The notes below the pieces were generated by a model, which saw only the letters and a list, made by a program, of their open reading frames with translations, was not told where the DNA came from and did not search any database. From Marinihelvus sp942491555 (GTDB lineage Bacteria; Pseudomonadota; Gammaproteobacteria; Xanthomonadales; SZUA-36), in NCBI GenBank assembly GCA_942491555.1, contig CALOBN010000005.1, forward strand, positions 124,001 through 188,000: a DNA stretch of 64,000 bases, in the 5' to 3' direction. Positions 1-8,776 of this stretch are shown piece by piece; positions within the stretch are counted from its first letter, which is position 1; every line of letters begins with the position of its first letter. The position numbers and the translations under genes were made by a program.

Positions 1-149
1 CGGCTGCCAATTAGGTTGCCGAAGATGATGAAGTACAGGCTCATGGTGATTGCCGGCGGCACCACGGTCTGACCCCAGATACGCAGAATTCTTACCACCT
101 CCTTGCGGACGATGGTCTTGTAGCCGATCCAGTTCACCGAGGCGCTCAC
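1..149 (-). CDS. ABC-2 type transporter permease, N-terminal fragment
   Basis: This is the first ~49 residues of a YadH-type ABC-2 permease; the rest lies left of the window. The minus strand reads from a GTG start at 149 that overlaps the TGA of the upstream ATPase gene (GTGA). The visible protein has the family N-terminus: a short cytoplasmic helix containing KEVVRILRIWGQTVVPP, then the first membrane helix with SLYFIIFGNLIG. It should form the membrane pore of an exporter whose ATPase is encoded immediately upstream. The substrate is unknown for this family. Confidence 0.85.
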   Translation of the reverse strand, partial: MSASVNWIGYKTIVRKEVVRILRIWGQTVVPPAITMSLYFIIFGNLIGS

Positions 150-1066
150 GCTGCTTCTCCCTTGTCCACCAGGCGCATGAACAGCTCTTCCAGACGGTTC
201 GCCTTGTTGCGCATGGAGACAACATTGACGCCCTGCTGATCGAGTGCAGCGAACAGTGTGTTCAGGGACTTGGCCTTGGAGACGGTTACTTCCAGCGTGT
301 TTTCGTCCCGCAGCACAATTTCCATATCCGTGCAGCCTGGCGCCACGGTTAACGGCTCACGCAGATCAAGAATGAAGGTTTCGATGTCCAGCTGGGCGAG
401 CAGCGTCTTCATGCTGGTGTTCTCCTTGATCTCACCCCCATCAATAATGGCAATGTTGCGGCACAGTTCTTCCGCCTCCTCCAGGTAGTGGGTGGTCAGG
501 ATCACTGTCGTGCCCTGCTCATTGATACGCCGGATCAGCTCCCACATGGACCGGCGGATTTCGATATCAACGCCGGCGGTCGGCTCATCAAGAATCAGCA
601 AACGCGGCTCGTTGACCATGGCGCGGGCAATCATCAGGCGCCGTTTCATGCCACCGGACAGGGACCGTGAGGGCTTGTCGTGTTTATCCCACAACTGCAG
701 TTCTTTCAGGTAGCGCTCTGCGCGCTCCAGTGCCACCTTTCGGGGGATGCCGTAATAGCCGGCCTGGTTGACGACGATCTCCAGCGGCTTTTCAAACTGG
801 TTGAAGTTGATTTCCTGGGGAACCAGGCCGAGATATGACATGGCCCTGGAGCGCTCTTTGACGACACTGGCACCAAATACTTTGGCGTCACCACCTGTTG
901 CATTCACAAGCGAGGTGATGATGCCGATCATGGTCGACTTACCGGCGCCGTTAGGGCCAAGCATGGCAAAAAAATCACCTTCTTCCACGCTCAGGGAGAC
1001 CCCCTTCAGTGCCTCAACACCGTTGGCATAGGTTTTGCGAAGATCCTTGACGTCCAGTGCGAGCAT
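146..1066 (-). CDS. ABC transporter ATP-binding protein (YadG-like)
   Basis: ATPase subunit of an ABC-2 exporter, 306 residues. Walker A GPNGAGKST lies at about 37-45, the Q-loop GLVPQE at about 80-85, the ABC signature LSGGMKRR at 136-143 and Walker B LLILDEP at 156-162. The long C-terminal extension (from ~220) is usual in the CcmA/YadG class. The gene is translationally coupled to the permease that follows. A minus-strand TATAAT at 1096-1101 sits 30 bases upstream of the start. E. coli YadGH is the closest family I recognise; its cargo is not established. Confidence 0.93.
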   Translation of the reverse strand: MLALDVKDLRKTYANGVEALKGVSLSVEEGDFFAMLGPNGAGKSTMIGIITSLVNATGGDAKVFGASVVKERSRAMSYLGLVPQEINFNQFEKPLEIVVNQAGYYGIPRKVALERAERYLKELQLWDKHDKPSRSLSGGMKRRLMIARAMVNEPRLLILDEPTAGVDIEIRRSMWELIRRINEQGTTVILTTHYLEEAEELCRNIAIIDGGEIKENTSMKTLLAQLDIETFILDLREPLTVAPGCTDMEIVLRDENTLEVTVSKAKSLNTLFAALDQQGVNVVSMRNKANRLEELFMRLVDKGEAA

Positions 1067-1095
1067 GTCTTGTCGTTGAGCGGAGAAAGCGGGCT

Positions 1096-1101
1096 ATTAT
1101 A
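1096..1101 (-). promoter_or_regulatory. Putative -10 box for the YadG-like ATPase gene
   Basis: A perfect TATAAT on the minus strand lies 30 bases upstream of the ATPase start at 1066. No good -35 is visible at normal spacing. It lies between two divergent genes. Confidence 0.4.
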
Positions 1102-1181
1102 CGGTCCTGCCCGTCAACAGCCAGTGCATGACCAAATGCCTATGGACGGCCGGCAAATCGATCCTTAACCTAGTGGCCCAG

Positions 1182-2663
1182 ATGATGACTAAACTGCGAC
1201 GATCCTTTTTGGGGGGCAGTGTCGCCGCGATGCTCGTGATTACCGGCACATCGGCTTTCGCCGTACCGGAAGCGAACACCATTGAGCTAAGCAACTGCAC
1301 TCTTTCCACGCCTGGTACGCCATCCACGGCGCCGGCGCGCTGTGGCTTTCTGGAGGTGCCGGAAAACCCTGATGACCCGGACGGTCGCCAGATCCGCCTG
1401 CACGTTGCGGTAGGCGACGCCAACTCGCAGACGCCCGCTGCCGATCCTGTGTTTTTCTTCGCGGGCGGGCCCGGCCAGGCCGCCACCGAAACCTGGGTAA
1501 TGATTCGCAGCACGCTGCGCAAGGTGCGTAAAGATCGTGACATCATCATGATTGACCAGCGGGGCACCGGGCAGTCCAACCAGCTGCAATGTGCCAGCGA
1601 GGAACTGATGGACCTCGAAGCGTCGGTTGATCTGGACGTGATCCGCAAAGAGGCCGGGCGCTGCCTGGCGGAGCTGGACGGCGACCCGCGCTTCTACACC
1701 ACCACCATCGCCATGCAGGACATCGACCGGGTTCGCCGCGCGATGGGCTATGACAAAATCAACCTCGTCGGGGTGTCCTACGGTACACGCGCGGCGCAGG
1801 TCTACCTTCGCGAGTTCCCGGAAAGCGTTCGCAGCGTGGTGCTGGACAGCGTTGTGCCCATGCAGCTGGCGCTGGGACAGGAACATGCCATCATGCTGGA
1901 TGCGGCCGTCGACATGGTGCTGGATGACTGCGCCGCCGACCCTGCTTGCCGTGAGCTGTTCCCGAACCAGGCGGGGGCGCTCAATGCACTGATGAGCGAG
2001 CTGCGTCAAAACCCCCGCACGATCACCATCACCAACCCCAAGACCGGCGCCCCTGAGCCGATGCTGCTGAATGCCGAAATACTGGCCGTGGCAATCCGGT
2101 TTCTGAGCTATACCTCTGAAAGCCAGGCGTTGCTGCCGCTGTTGATCGATGAGGCCGTCGAGACCGGCCAGCTGGAGCGCCTGGCAAGCCAGGCCCTGTT
2201 GGTTATGAGCGGTCTGACCGAGGCCCTGTCACGCGGCATGGAGCTGTCTGTGATGTGTAGCGAGGACTTCCCGTTTATGAACCTGGGTGCGGATAATTCC
2301 GACACCCTGCTGGGTAATGTGATGCTGCAGGCCATCGAGGCCCAGTGCAGTGTCTGGCCACGCGGCGTGGTACCGGAAGGCTTCCATGACCCGGTGGTTT
2401 CGGATGTACCGGTGCTGCTGGTCTCCGGCGAGCGCGACCCGGTGACACCCCCCATGTACGCAGCCCAGGCCGCCGAAACGTTCAGCAACAACCTGAATCT
2501 CGTGGCCACGGGCCAGGCCCACTCGGTGATGAGCCACCGCTGCGTGCAGGATGTGGTCGCAGAGTTCATCGTGGCAGGCGATGTGACCACGCCCGACACG
2601 AGCTGTTTTGAAACGATCCAGGCATCACCCTTTTTCACCACCCTGCTGGGACCCGAGCCATGA
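1182..2663 (+). CDS. Secreted alpha/beta hydrolase (TAP-like peptidase family)
   Basis: Predicted exported serine hydrolase of about 493 residues, related to proline iminopeptidase / tripeptidyl aminopeptidase-like proteins. The frame is open upstream to 1128, but the ATGs at 1182/1185 give a proper signal peptide (KLRR, a hydrophobic stretch, then SAFA). The nucleophile is the Ser of GVSYG near residue 199; the acid is Asp of GERDP near 419; the base is His of GQAHS near 447. FFAGGPGQ near the N-terminus fits the oxyanion region. The stop overlaps the next ATPase gene (ATGA), so the hydrolase and the NatAB-type exporter are one operon. Substrate unknown; peptides are likely from family membership. 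Confidence 0.85.
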   Translation: MMTKLRRSFLGGSVAAMLVITGTSAFAVPEANTIELSNCTLSTPGTPSTAPARCGFLEVPENPDDPDGRQIRLHVAVGDANSQTPAADPVFFFAGGPGQAATETWVMIRSTLRKVRKDRDIIMIDQRGTGQSNQLQCASEELMDLEASVDLDVIRKEAGRCLAELDGDPRFYTTTIAMQDIDRVRRAMGYDKINLVGVSYGTRAAQVYLREFPESVRSVVLDSVVPMQLALGQEHAIMLDAAVDMVLDDCAADPACRELFPNQAGALNALMSELRQNPRTITITNPKTGAPEPMLLNAEILAVAIRFLSYTSESQALLPLLIDEAVETGQLERLASQALLVMSGLTEALSRGMELSVMCSEDFPFMNLGADNSDTLLGNVMLQAIEAQCSVWPRGVVPEGFHDPVVSDVPVLLVSGERDPVTPPMYAAQAAETFSNNLNLVATGQAHSVMSHRCVQDVVAEFIVAGDVTTPDTSCFETIQASPFFTTLLGPEP

Positions 2664-3394
2664 TCGAAGTCAGTAATGTGAGCAAATCCTTCGGTGATGT
2701 GAAAGCGGTACAAAACATCTCTTTCACAATGAACGACGGCGAGATCACCGGCCTGCTGGGTCCGAACGGCGCGGGCAAGACCACCACGCTGCGCATGCTC
2801 TATTCGCTGCTGCCGCCGGACGAGGGCACGATCCGCATTGACGGCCTGGACCCGATAAACAACGCCATGGACATCAAACGCACCCTCGGCGTGGTGCCGG
2901 ACGGACGTGGCCTGTACAAACGCCTGACCGCGCGGGAGAACATCGCCTATTACGGCGAACTGCATGGCATGAACAAGGCGCTGATCCGTGAGCGCACCGA
3001 CGAACTGGCCAGCACCCTGAACATGGAGGACTTCATCGACCGCCGCACCGACGGGTTCTCGCAGGGCCAGCAGGTCAAGGTCGCCATCGCCCGCGCCATG
3101 GTCCATGGGCCGCAGACCGTAATGATGGACGAGCCTTCCAACGGCCTCGATGTGATGACCACCCGCGCCTTACGCCACTACATCCTCAACCTGAAGGCCA
3201 ACGGTCACTCGGTGGTGCTGTCCACGCACATCATGCAGGAGGTTGCGGCTCTGTGTGACCGTATCATCATTATTTCCGGGGGGCGCATTGCCGCCGACGG
3301 AACCCCTGATGAGCTTTGCCAACGCAGCGGCAAAGCCAGCATCGAGGATGCTTTTGTGGCCCTGATCGGCTCTGACGAAGGTCTGCTGGCATGA
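2660..3394 (+). CDS. ABC transporter ATP-binding protein (NatA-like)
   Basis: ATPase of an ABC-2 exporter, 244 residues. Walker A GPNGAGKTT lies at 34-42, a signature-like FSQGQQVKV near 133 (SQGQ instead of SGGQ), and Walker B VMMDEPSNGLD near 153-163. The SQGQ form is usual in the NatA group. The gene overlaps the hydrolase upstream and the permease downstream by four bases each, so the three products are probably made together. NatAB in Bacillus exports sodium, but this subfamily is broad and the cargo cannot be read from the sequence. Confidence 0.92.
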   Translation: MIEVSNVSKSFGDVKAVQNISFTMNDGEITGLLGPNGAGKTTTLRMLYSLLPPDEGTIRIDGLDPINNAMDIKRTLGVVPDGRGLYKRLTARENIAYYGELHGMNKALIRERTDELASTLNMEDFIDRRTDGFSQGQQVKVAIARAMVHGPQTVMMDEPSNGLDVMTTRALRHYILNLKANGHSVVLSTHIMQEVAALCDRIIIISGGRIAADGTPDELCQRSGKASIEDAFVALIGSDEGLLA

Positions 3395-4569
3395 GCGGCC
3401 TTGGTAAGGTCTTCAAAAAGGAAGTCATTGAAAACCTGCGTGACCGCCGCGCCGCTTTCAACTCCCTGCTGCTCGGTCCGCTGCTGTTTCCTTTCCTGAT
3501 TATCGGTATGAGCTACCTGAGCCTTTCAAGCCAGGAAGAACGGGCCGAGGCAACCATTGAACTGCCGGTCGTGGGCGCGGAATACGCGCCGAATCTGCTG
3601 CGTTTCCTGGAACAGCAGGGCGTGGTGATCATGCCCCCGCCGGACGATCCGGAAGGCACGGTCCGTACGCAGGAAAACCCGGTTGTACTGCGTATCCCCG
3701 AGGCATTTCCGGAACAGTGGCGGGCCGGCGAGCCGGCCGTGGTCGAGGTGATCGCCGACCCGTCACGCCGGGAATCCAATATTCCCATGGGCCGGGTGCG
3801 CATGATGCTGGCCGGTTACGGTCAGCAAATCGGCGCGCAGCGGCTTCAGTTGCGCGGTGTCGCACCGGCGCTGGCATCACCACTGGTGCCAAAAGATGTG
3901 GACCTGTCTACGCCACAGAGTCGTGGTGCGCTGGCCATGATTTTCCTGCCCTACTTTTTGATGATTACCGCCTTTGCCGGCGGCATGCACCTGGCAATTG
4001 ACAGTACGGCCGGCGAAAAAGAGCGACGCTCCCTGGAGCCATTGTTGCTCAACCCTGTCCCGCGCTGGCAGATCATGAGTGGCAAGATGCTGGCGACCGC
4101 GACGTTTGCCATGGCCTCGCTGATGCTGACCTTGCTGTCATTCCGTCTTGCGTTGCCGTACATGCCCTCCGGAGCGCTGGGTTTCGAGCTCGAACTGGGC
4201 CCGGCCATGATCGGCAAACTGTTACTGGTGGTGGGACCGGTGGCTATCCTGGCGGCGGCTTTGCTGACCCTGCTGGCAACCTTTGCCAAGGGGTTTCGGG
4301 AAGCACAATCCTATATGGGCCTGGTGATTTTCATCCCCATGATCCCCAGCCTCATCTTCATGACCAACCCGATGACACCGGAGACGTGGATGATGACCAT
4401 CCCCATGTTTTCGCAGAACCTGCTGATTGCCGAGTTTCTGCGCGGGGAAGTCGTACCCAACGCCTGGCTGCTGATTTCTTCCGGCGGCACGCTGATCCTG
4501 GGACTGATCCTGGCCACCATCGCAGCGACGCTGTTCAACCGGCCCAAGGTGATCTTCGGCGGATCCTGA
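3391..4569 (+). CDS. ABC transporter permease (NatB-like)
   Basis: Membrane subunit of 392 residues for the NatA-like ATPase just upstream (ATGA overlap). The layout is that of NatB: one N-terminal helix (about 28-48), a ~140-residue extracytoplasmic domain, then five or six helices. The cytoplasmic motif after the second helix, EKERRSLEPLLLNPVPRW, is the hallmark of this permease group. Together with the secreted hydrolase gene upstream, the operon may export something the hydrolase processes or protects against; this is inference. Confidence 0.9.
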   Translation: MSGLGKVFKKEVIENLRDRRAAFNSLLLGPLLFPFLIIGMSYLSLSSQEERAEATIELPVVGAEYAPNLLRFLEQQGVVIMPPPDDPEGTVRTQENPVVLRIPEAFPEQWRAGEPAVVEVIADPSRRESNIPMGRVRMMLAGYGQQIGAQRLQLRGVAPALASPLVPKDVDLSTPQSRGALAMIFLPYFLMITAFAGGMHLAIDSTAGEKERRSLEPLLLNPVPRWQIMSGKMLATATFAMASLMLTLLSFRLALPYMPSGALGFELELGPAMIGKLLLVVGPVAILAAALLTLLATFAKGFREAQSYMGLVIFIPMIPSLIFMTNPMTPETWMMTIPMFSQNLLIAEFLRGEVVPNAWLLISSGGTLILGLILATIAATLFNRPKVIFGGS

Positions 4570-4597
4570 GCGCCATTATTTGCCTGCAAGGCTCGTA

Positions 4598-6172
4598 CTA
4601 TGAGCCTTCGGAATCGCCCGCTTCGCTGACGATACGCGCAACATCCTGCAGCAGAACCTTGGCGTCAAACACGATGCCGTCCTTGATCGTGTAACGCACG
4701 CCACCAACACGGACCGGCTCGTTGTCGTCGTTCAGACGGAAATGACCCGTGCCATACAGCACCTTGAAGTTACGCAGCGGGTTCTCATCGACCACCACCA
4801 GGTCGGCCAGTTTGCCGACCCGGATGGAGCCAATCTCGTCCTCCATGCCCAGCGCCTGGGCGCCAAGCCAGGTCGCAGAGCGGACCACCTCGAGTGGATG
4901 GAAGCCGGCTTCCTGCAGCAGCTCCATCTCGCGGATGTAACCGAAGCCATAAACCTTCCAGATGTAACCCGAATCAGAGCCGACGGTAACCCGGCCGCCG
5001 TTGTTCTTGTAGTCGTCCAGAAACATCATCCAGCGCGCAAAATTCTGCTTCCAGGCGATCTCATCAGCCGTGGTCCAGTCGAACCAGTAGGAACCATGAG
5101 CCTCAAAGGAAGGCTGGAAAAACGCCCACAGATTCGGGTGTGTATAGAGCTCATGCCAGTCCGCGTTCATCTCGCGCATCAGGTCGCGACTGGCTTCATA
5201 GATGGTCATGGTGGGATTGAGGGTGAAATCCAGATCGATCAGTTCATCGCGCACCGCGACCCACACATCTGAACCCGGCTCGGCCGCCTGCAGCCATAAG
5301 CGTCCGGCTGCACCGAAACGGTCCTGCTCATTGGAGTAGTTGTAATCCAGCGGATAGTCCTGGATCACCTGGTCCCCGAACATTGCCTCGGGCAGGCCGT
5401 ACCAGTGCTCCATGGTGTTCATGCCATTGCGGGCCGAGTCGAGGACGTTCCAGTTCACCACGTCGAGCTGGGCGTGATGCATTGCCGAACCGAGACCCTG
5501 CTTGCCGGCCTCATCCAGTGCAGCGGTCATGATTTCGGGCGGCGCACCAAAGAACTTGACGCCCTGACCACCCTGGCGCGCAATATCGCGAACCCATTCC
5601 CGGGCCGCTTCCGGGTCCGTAAACGGCCCTTCGATGCCCTGCCCGAAGAACACGTAGGGAACAATCCGTGGTGCCGTGATTTCATTGTTCGCACTGCGCA
5701 ACTGTTGCTGCAGAACCCAGTCCAGGCCGTTGCCACTGCCGGGTTCACGGACCGTCGTAATGCCATGCGCAAGCCACAGCTTGGCGACATATTCAGCCGG
5801 CACGCCCTGCTCATCACCACCAAAGTGCCCGTGCATATCGACAAAACCGGGAAGCACCCAGGCACCATCCAGCTCCAGTACCTTGTCACCTTCCAGAACC
5901 GGAATGCGGCGCGACTCGTCAATTGGCTGCAGGATTCCCAGCGACTTGATCTCGGCAATGCGATTACCCTCGATAAGGATATCCACCGGGCCAACGGGCG
6001 GTGCGCCTTCGCCGTTAACCATCATCACATCACGCAGAATCAGCCGCTGATAAGGCCCTTCACCCCGATAACGGTCAGGGGACAGTTCAGGTGCCGCGAA
6101 AGCCTGCGAAGCGATGAGGACGGCAAACAATACTGTAAACGGGGCAGCAAACAGGGCTGGGGAAATTCGCAT
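4598..6172 (-). CDS. Secreted metal-dependent amidohydrolase
   Basis: TIM-barrel amidohydrolase of 524 residues. The frame is open to 6226, but the ATG at 6172 gives a clean signal peptide (MRISPALFAAPF, cleavage after QAFA). The metal site shows as MHGHFGG in the first barrel strand, MHHAQLD in the middle and the late aspartate in GSDSG. The C-terminus returns to the composite beta domain (GKLADLVVVDENPL). It resembles the imidazolonepropionase-like/prolidase group (COG1228), acting on amide or peptide-like substrates in the periplasm. A minus-strand TATAAT at 6207-6212 fits this start. A second, unrelated copy of the family lies at 36.1 kb. Confidence 0.88.
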   Translation of the reverse strand: MRISPALFAAPFTVLFAVLIASQAFAAPELSPDRYRGEGPYQRLILRDVMMVNGEGAPPVGPVDILIEGNRIAEIKSLGILQPIDESRRIPVLEGDKVLELDGAWVLPGFVDMHGHFGGDEQGVPAEYVAKLWLAHGITTVREPGSGNGLDWVLQQQLRSANNEITAPRIVPYVFFGQGIEGPFTDPEAAREWVRDIARQGGQGVKFFGAPPEIMTAALDEAGKQGLGSAMHHAQLDVVNWNVLDSARNGMNTMEHWYGLPEAMFGDQVIQDYPLDYNYSNEQDRFGAAGRLWLQAAEPGSDVWVAVRDELIDLDFTLNPTMTIYEASRDLMREMNADWHELYTHPNLWAFFQPSFEAHGSYWFDWTTADEIAWKQNFARWMMFLDDYKNNGGRVTVGSDSGYIWKVYGFGYIREMELLQEAGFHPLEVVRSATWLGAQALGMEDEIGSIRVGKLADLVVVDENPLRNFKVLYGTGHFRLNDDNEPVRVGGVRYTIKDGIVFDAKVLLQDVARIVSEAGDSEGS

Positions 6173-6206
6173 GGCTGGACTCTTGGAACTGCGGTTCGGG
6201 GGCGCA

Positions 6207-6212
6207 ATTATA
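6207..6212 (-). promoter_or_regulatory. Putative -10 box for the amidohydrolase gene
   Basis: Minus-strand TATAAT, 35 bases upstream of the start at 6172. No convincing -35 hexamer. It lies in the divergent region before queD. Confidence 0.35.
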
Positions 6213-6277
6213 GCGTTTTCAGCCACGCCCAGGCATCAATGCTTGCGCACCGGGGCGCCGGTACGCACAATCGCGGC

Positions 6278-6649
6278 ATGGATGTATTTCGTGTTTTTCA
6301 GATTGAAGCGGCCCATTTCCTGCCCCGGGTTCCGGAGGGGCATAAATGCCGTCGCATGCATGGCCACTCCTTTCGTATCGAGGTTCATGTGAGCGGTGAA
6401 CTCGGTGCCGAATCCGGATGGGTCATGGACTTTGCAGATTTGAAAAAGGCCTTCCAGCCGCTCTTTGAGCAGCTTGATCACCACCTGCTTAACGACATTG
6501 ATGGTCTGGAAAATCCCACCTCGGAGAACCTGGCCCGCTGGATCTGGCAACACCTTGAGCCTGAGCTCCCCGGCCTTTCCCGCGTGGTTGTGCAGGAAAC
6601 CTGCAATGCCGGCTGCAGTTACAGCGGCCCGGAAAAGGGCAAATTTTAA
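6278..6649 (+). CDS. queD: 6-carboxytetrahydropterin synthase (QueD)
   Basis: A 123-residue PTPS/QueD protein that makes 6-carboxy-5,6,7,8-tetrahydropterin from dihydroneopterin triphosphate in queuosine synthesis. Zinc ligands are His13 (AAHFLP) and His28/His30 (MHGHSF); Cys24 is the catalytic cysteine, and LDHHLLND at 66-73 is the family's second catalytic motif. The C-terminal ETCNAGCSY holds the substrate-binding Glu. The reading frame is open far upstream (to 5405), but only the ATG at 6278 gives a family-length protein; the upstream part is antisense to the amidohydrolase. No other queuosine genes are nearby. Confidence 0.93.
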   Translation: MDVFRVFQIEAAHFLPRVPEGHKCRRMHGHSFRIEVHVSGELGAESGWVMDFADLKKAFQPLFEQLDHHLLNDIDGLENPTSENLARWIWQHLEPELPGLSRVVVQETCNAGCSYSGPEKGKF

Positions 6650-6877
6650 GGTTTTCGGGCCACTTTGACGGCCGTGGTAAAAAAACCACATTTTGCGCCC
6701 CCCATGAAGCCAAATCGCGTCCTCAACATGGGTTTTAACGCCCCGGACGCGGAAAAGCCTTGATTACTGACCGCTTGTCCGCCCCGGGCTTGCGGCGATA
6801 GGGTTCTTACATCAAATAGTCTTTGTTGCAGACCCGCAACAGATGGCCCTCCGGCGCTGGCGAACACGCTTAAATTC
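6650..6877. other. Intergenic region without recognisable gene
   Basis: Part of a 301-base gap between queD and the next gene. It holds a short GTGG...CCAC hairpin with an A-rich loop around 6674-6690 just past queD, possibly a weak terminator, and no open frame with family similarity. I see nothing else in it. Confidence 0.4.
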
Positions 6878-6905
6878 TTGTAATAGCTGGTGTTTCTGCT
6901 AGCAT
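6878..6905 (+). promoter_or_regulatory. Possible sigma-70 promoter
   Basis: TTGTAA (6878-6883), a 16-base spacer, then TAGCAT (6900-6905), 45 bases upstream of the secreted IPTL protein start. Both hexamers are imperfect. Confidence 0.3.
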
Positions 6906-6950
6906 TAACGACCTGTTAATGGCCGTGGAAAGGCAGTTTTCTGCCCCGCT

Positions 6951-7898
6951 ATGGAAAGAATGACCCGCATCATCGTGATCGGCTTACTCGCGCTGTCTGT
7001 AAACAGCGCGTTTGGCGCGCCCGTGGGTTACAGCGTAAATTCAGACCAGGTCGACGGTGATCATCTGTACCGGATCGATCTCGAAACCGGCGCCAGCGAA
7101 GATCGCGGCATCGTGCAATCCGCCTCCGCAATCTTCAGTGATGTGGAAGGCCTGGCCTTTGATCGTGACGGTGTACTCTGGGGTGTGGATGACCAGAGCC
7201 TGAGCCTGTTTCCCGTCAGCATTGGTAACGGCACGGTGGCGCTCGACCAGGTCACCCCCCTGCGCGGGCTCCAGTCTCTCTCCGGAAATGACTTCGGCAT
7301 GACTTTCAGCTGTTCCGGCGACCTGTTTGTCAGCTCAGTTGCAGACAGGGCCCTGTATAGCGTGGGCAGCAACGGTGTCGCCACGCGCATCGGATCGCTC
7401 AATGCAAATATCAGTGCGCTGGCCGCGTACGGCAATCCCACGCGTCTTTACGGTCTTGGCAATGGCCTGCAGGGTGACAACGGCAGTCCGGACAATCGCA
7501 GCCTGTTTGAAATCGACCCGGTAACCGCAGCCACCACACTGGTATTCGTCGTCGGTAATCAGGCCAGCGACTATTACGAGGCCGGCCTGTCGTTTGACGA
7601 CTCCGGTCGCCTTTGGGCCATCACCGATCGCACCGGTCAGGGACAATCCCTGCCCAGTGAAATACTCGAATTAAATCTCGAAACCCGCCAGGCACGATTG
7701 CAATCGGTGACCCAGCAATCAGGTTTTGAATCACTGGCGGTAGCGCCCCCGGCGGGTTGTGAAGTTGTAACCTTTCCGACCCGGCTGGGTCGTGGCGGCG
7801 GCTATCCAGCCATCCCAAGCCTGGACGCGTTTGGCAAACTCGCAACGTTCCTGGTTCTGCTTATCGCGGGGTTTGTTGGCCTGCGTCCCCGCCCCTGA
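6951..7898 (+). CDS. Secreted beta-propeller-like protein with IPTL-type C-terminal sorting signal
   Basis: 315-residue exported protein of unknown function. It has a signal peptide (MTRIIVIGLLALSVNSAFGA; ATG at 6951 or 6960) and repeated segments of the type 'VEGLAFDRDGVLWGVDD' and 'GLSFDDSGRLWAITD', which suggest a propeller-like fold (NHL/SMP-type). The end is a tripartite sorting tail: IPSLDAFGKL, a hydrophobic helix, then RPRP. That matches the IPTL-CTERM pattern recognised by exosortase H in other Gammaproteobacteria (established for the motif family; the exosortase is not in this window). The protein is probably retained in, or processed at, the cell envelope. Confidence 0.75.
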   Translation: MERMTRIIVIGLLALSVNSAFGAPVGYSVNSDQVDGDHLYRIDLETGASEDRGIVQSASAIFSDVEGLAFDRDGVLWGVDDQSLSLFPVSIGNGTVALDQVTPLRGLQSLSGNDFGMTFSCSGDLFVSSVADRALYSVGSNGVATRIGSLNANISALAAYGNPTRLYGLGNGLQGDNGSPDNRSLFEIDPVTAATTLVFVVGNQASDYYEAGLSFDDSGRLWAITDRTGQGQSLPSEILELNLETRQARLQSVTQQSGFESLAVAPPAGCEVVTFPTRLGRGGGYPAIPSLDAFGKLATFLVLLIAGFVGLRPRP

Positions 7899-8070
7899 GC
7901 GCGATCGTCTGAGGCGTTGCCGCCGTCGAAGTGGAACTCTGAACCGCCGCCCTACTCAAAGCTTTCCGACGCACCGGGTTTAACCATCTGGTAATCATTC
8001 ACGCCCCAGACCCGTCATTGGGTTAAAATCAGGGCATTACTCACACGTTATCTGCAAATGGAGTTGAATC

Positions 8071-8325
8071 ATGGTTGGAGGTATTAGCGGCTGGCAGCTC
8101 CTGATCCTGCTGCTCATCGTCGTGCTGGTTTTTGGAACCAAGCGTCTGCGCAACATCGGCAGCGACCTTGGCGGTGCGGTTAAGGGTTTCAAGAAAGGCA
8201 TGGACGAAGGTAACGACACCGACAAGGATGAAAACCAGGAACAGCTGGTTGCCGATCCAAAGCCAGGTGAGGCCGCCCAGCACGACGCAGAGCCGGAAAC
8301 CCGCGAACCGGGTTCCAAGGCCTGA
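8071..8325 (+). CDS. tatA: Sec-independent translocase subunit TatA
   Basis: 84-residue TatA, which forms the protein-conducting assembly of the twin-arginine pathway. One N-terminal membrane helix (ISGWQLLILLLIVVLVFG) is followed by the conserved FG-T/K hinge and an amphipathic helix (KRLRNIGSDLGGAVKGFKKGM), then an acidic tail. A GGAG Shine-Dalgarno lies about 8 bases before the ATG. It is first in a tatABC operon; TatB follows after 16 bases. Confidence 0.96.
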   Translation: MVGGISGWQLLILLLIVVLVFGTKRLRNIGSDLGGAVKGFKKGMDEGNDTDKDENQEQLVADPKPGEAAQHDAEPETREPGSKA

Positions 8326-8341
8326 CGACGGATCGACACAG

Positions 8342-8776
8342 GTGTTCGATGTCGGCTTCGCCGAGGTTTTTCTGCTCTCGGTTATCGGTTTGCTGGTGCT
8401 CGGCCCCGAGCGCCTGCCTCAGGTCGCGCGTACGATCGGGGGGTTTGTCCGCAAGGCGCGATTGAGCTACACCAACCTCAAACGCACCGTTGAGGCAGAA
8501 CTGGCGGCAGCAGATGCGGCCAACCCGATAAAACAGGCCAAGGATGAGCTCGAGGCCGTCAAGCAGCAGGTCGCTGACCTGGGCAAACAACTGGACGAGC
8601 GCGTCGATACCCCCAGCATTGCCCCCAACAACGCCCCGGACGGTGAGGGCACTGACGGGCATCCACTGAACCCTGAACTTGCCCACGACCAGGGCCAGGC
8701 CGCGGACAATGAGGGCGGCGGGCTAAGTGACCGGGACATCAAGCAGCCCGCCGGCAAAGCCAAAGATCCAACATGA
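8342..8776 (+). CDS. tatB: Sec-independent translocase subunit TatB
   Basis: 144-residue TatB starting at GTG 8342. The frame is open to 8132 but only from here does it begin with the family N-terminus VFDVGFAEVFLLSVIGLLVLGPERLP. The short membrane helix ends in the GPERLP hinge that separates TatB from TatA. A charged coiled amphipathic helix (about 45-100) follows, then a disordered acidic tail. TatB binds TatC and receives twin-arginine signal peptides. The stop overlaps the tatC start (ATGA). Confidence 0.95.
   Translation: MFDVGFAEVFLLSVIGLLVLGPERLPQVARTIGGFVRKARLSYTNLKRTVEAELAAADAANPIKQAKDELEAVKQQVADLGKQLDERVDTPSIAPNNAPDGEGTDGHPLNPELAHDQGQAADNEGGGLSDRDIKQPAGKAKDPT

Noticed and set aside
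2108..3106. 332-codon minus-strand frame across the hydrolase and NatA-like genes
   Set aside because: Opposite two well-supported genes and crosses their junction; no domain.
5405..6277. Long upstream extension of the queD frame
   Set aside because: Antisense to the amidohydrolase; family length and motifs begin at 6278.
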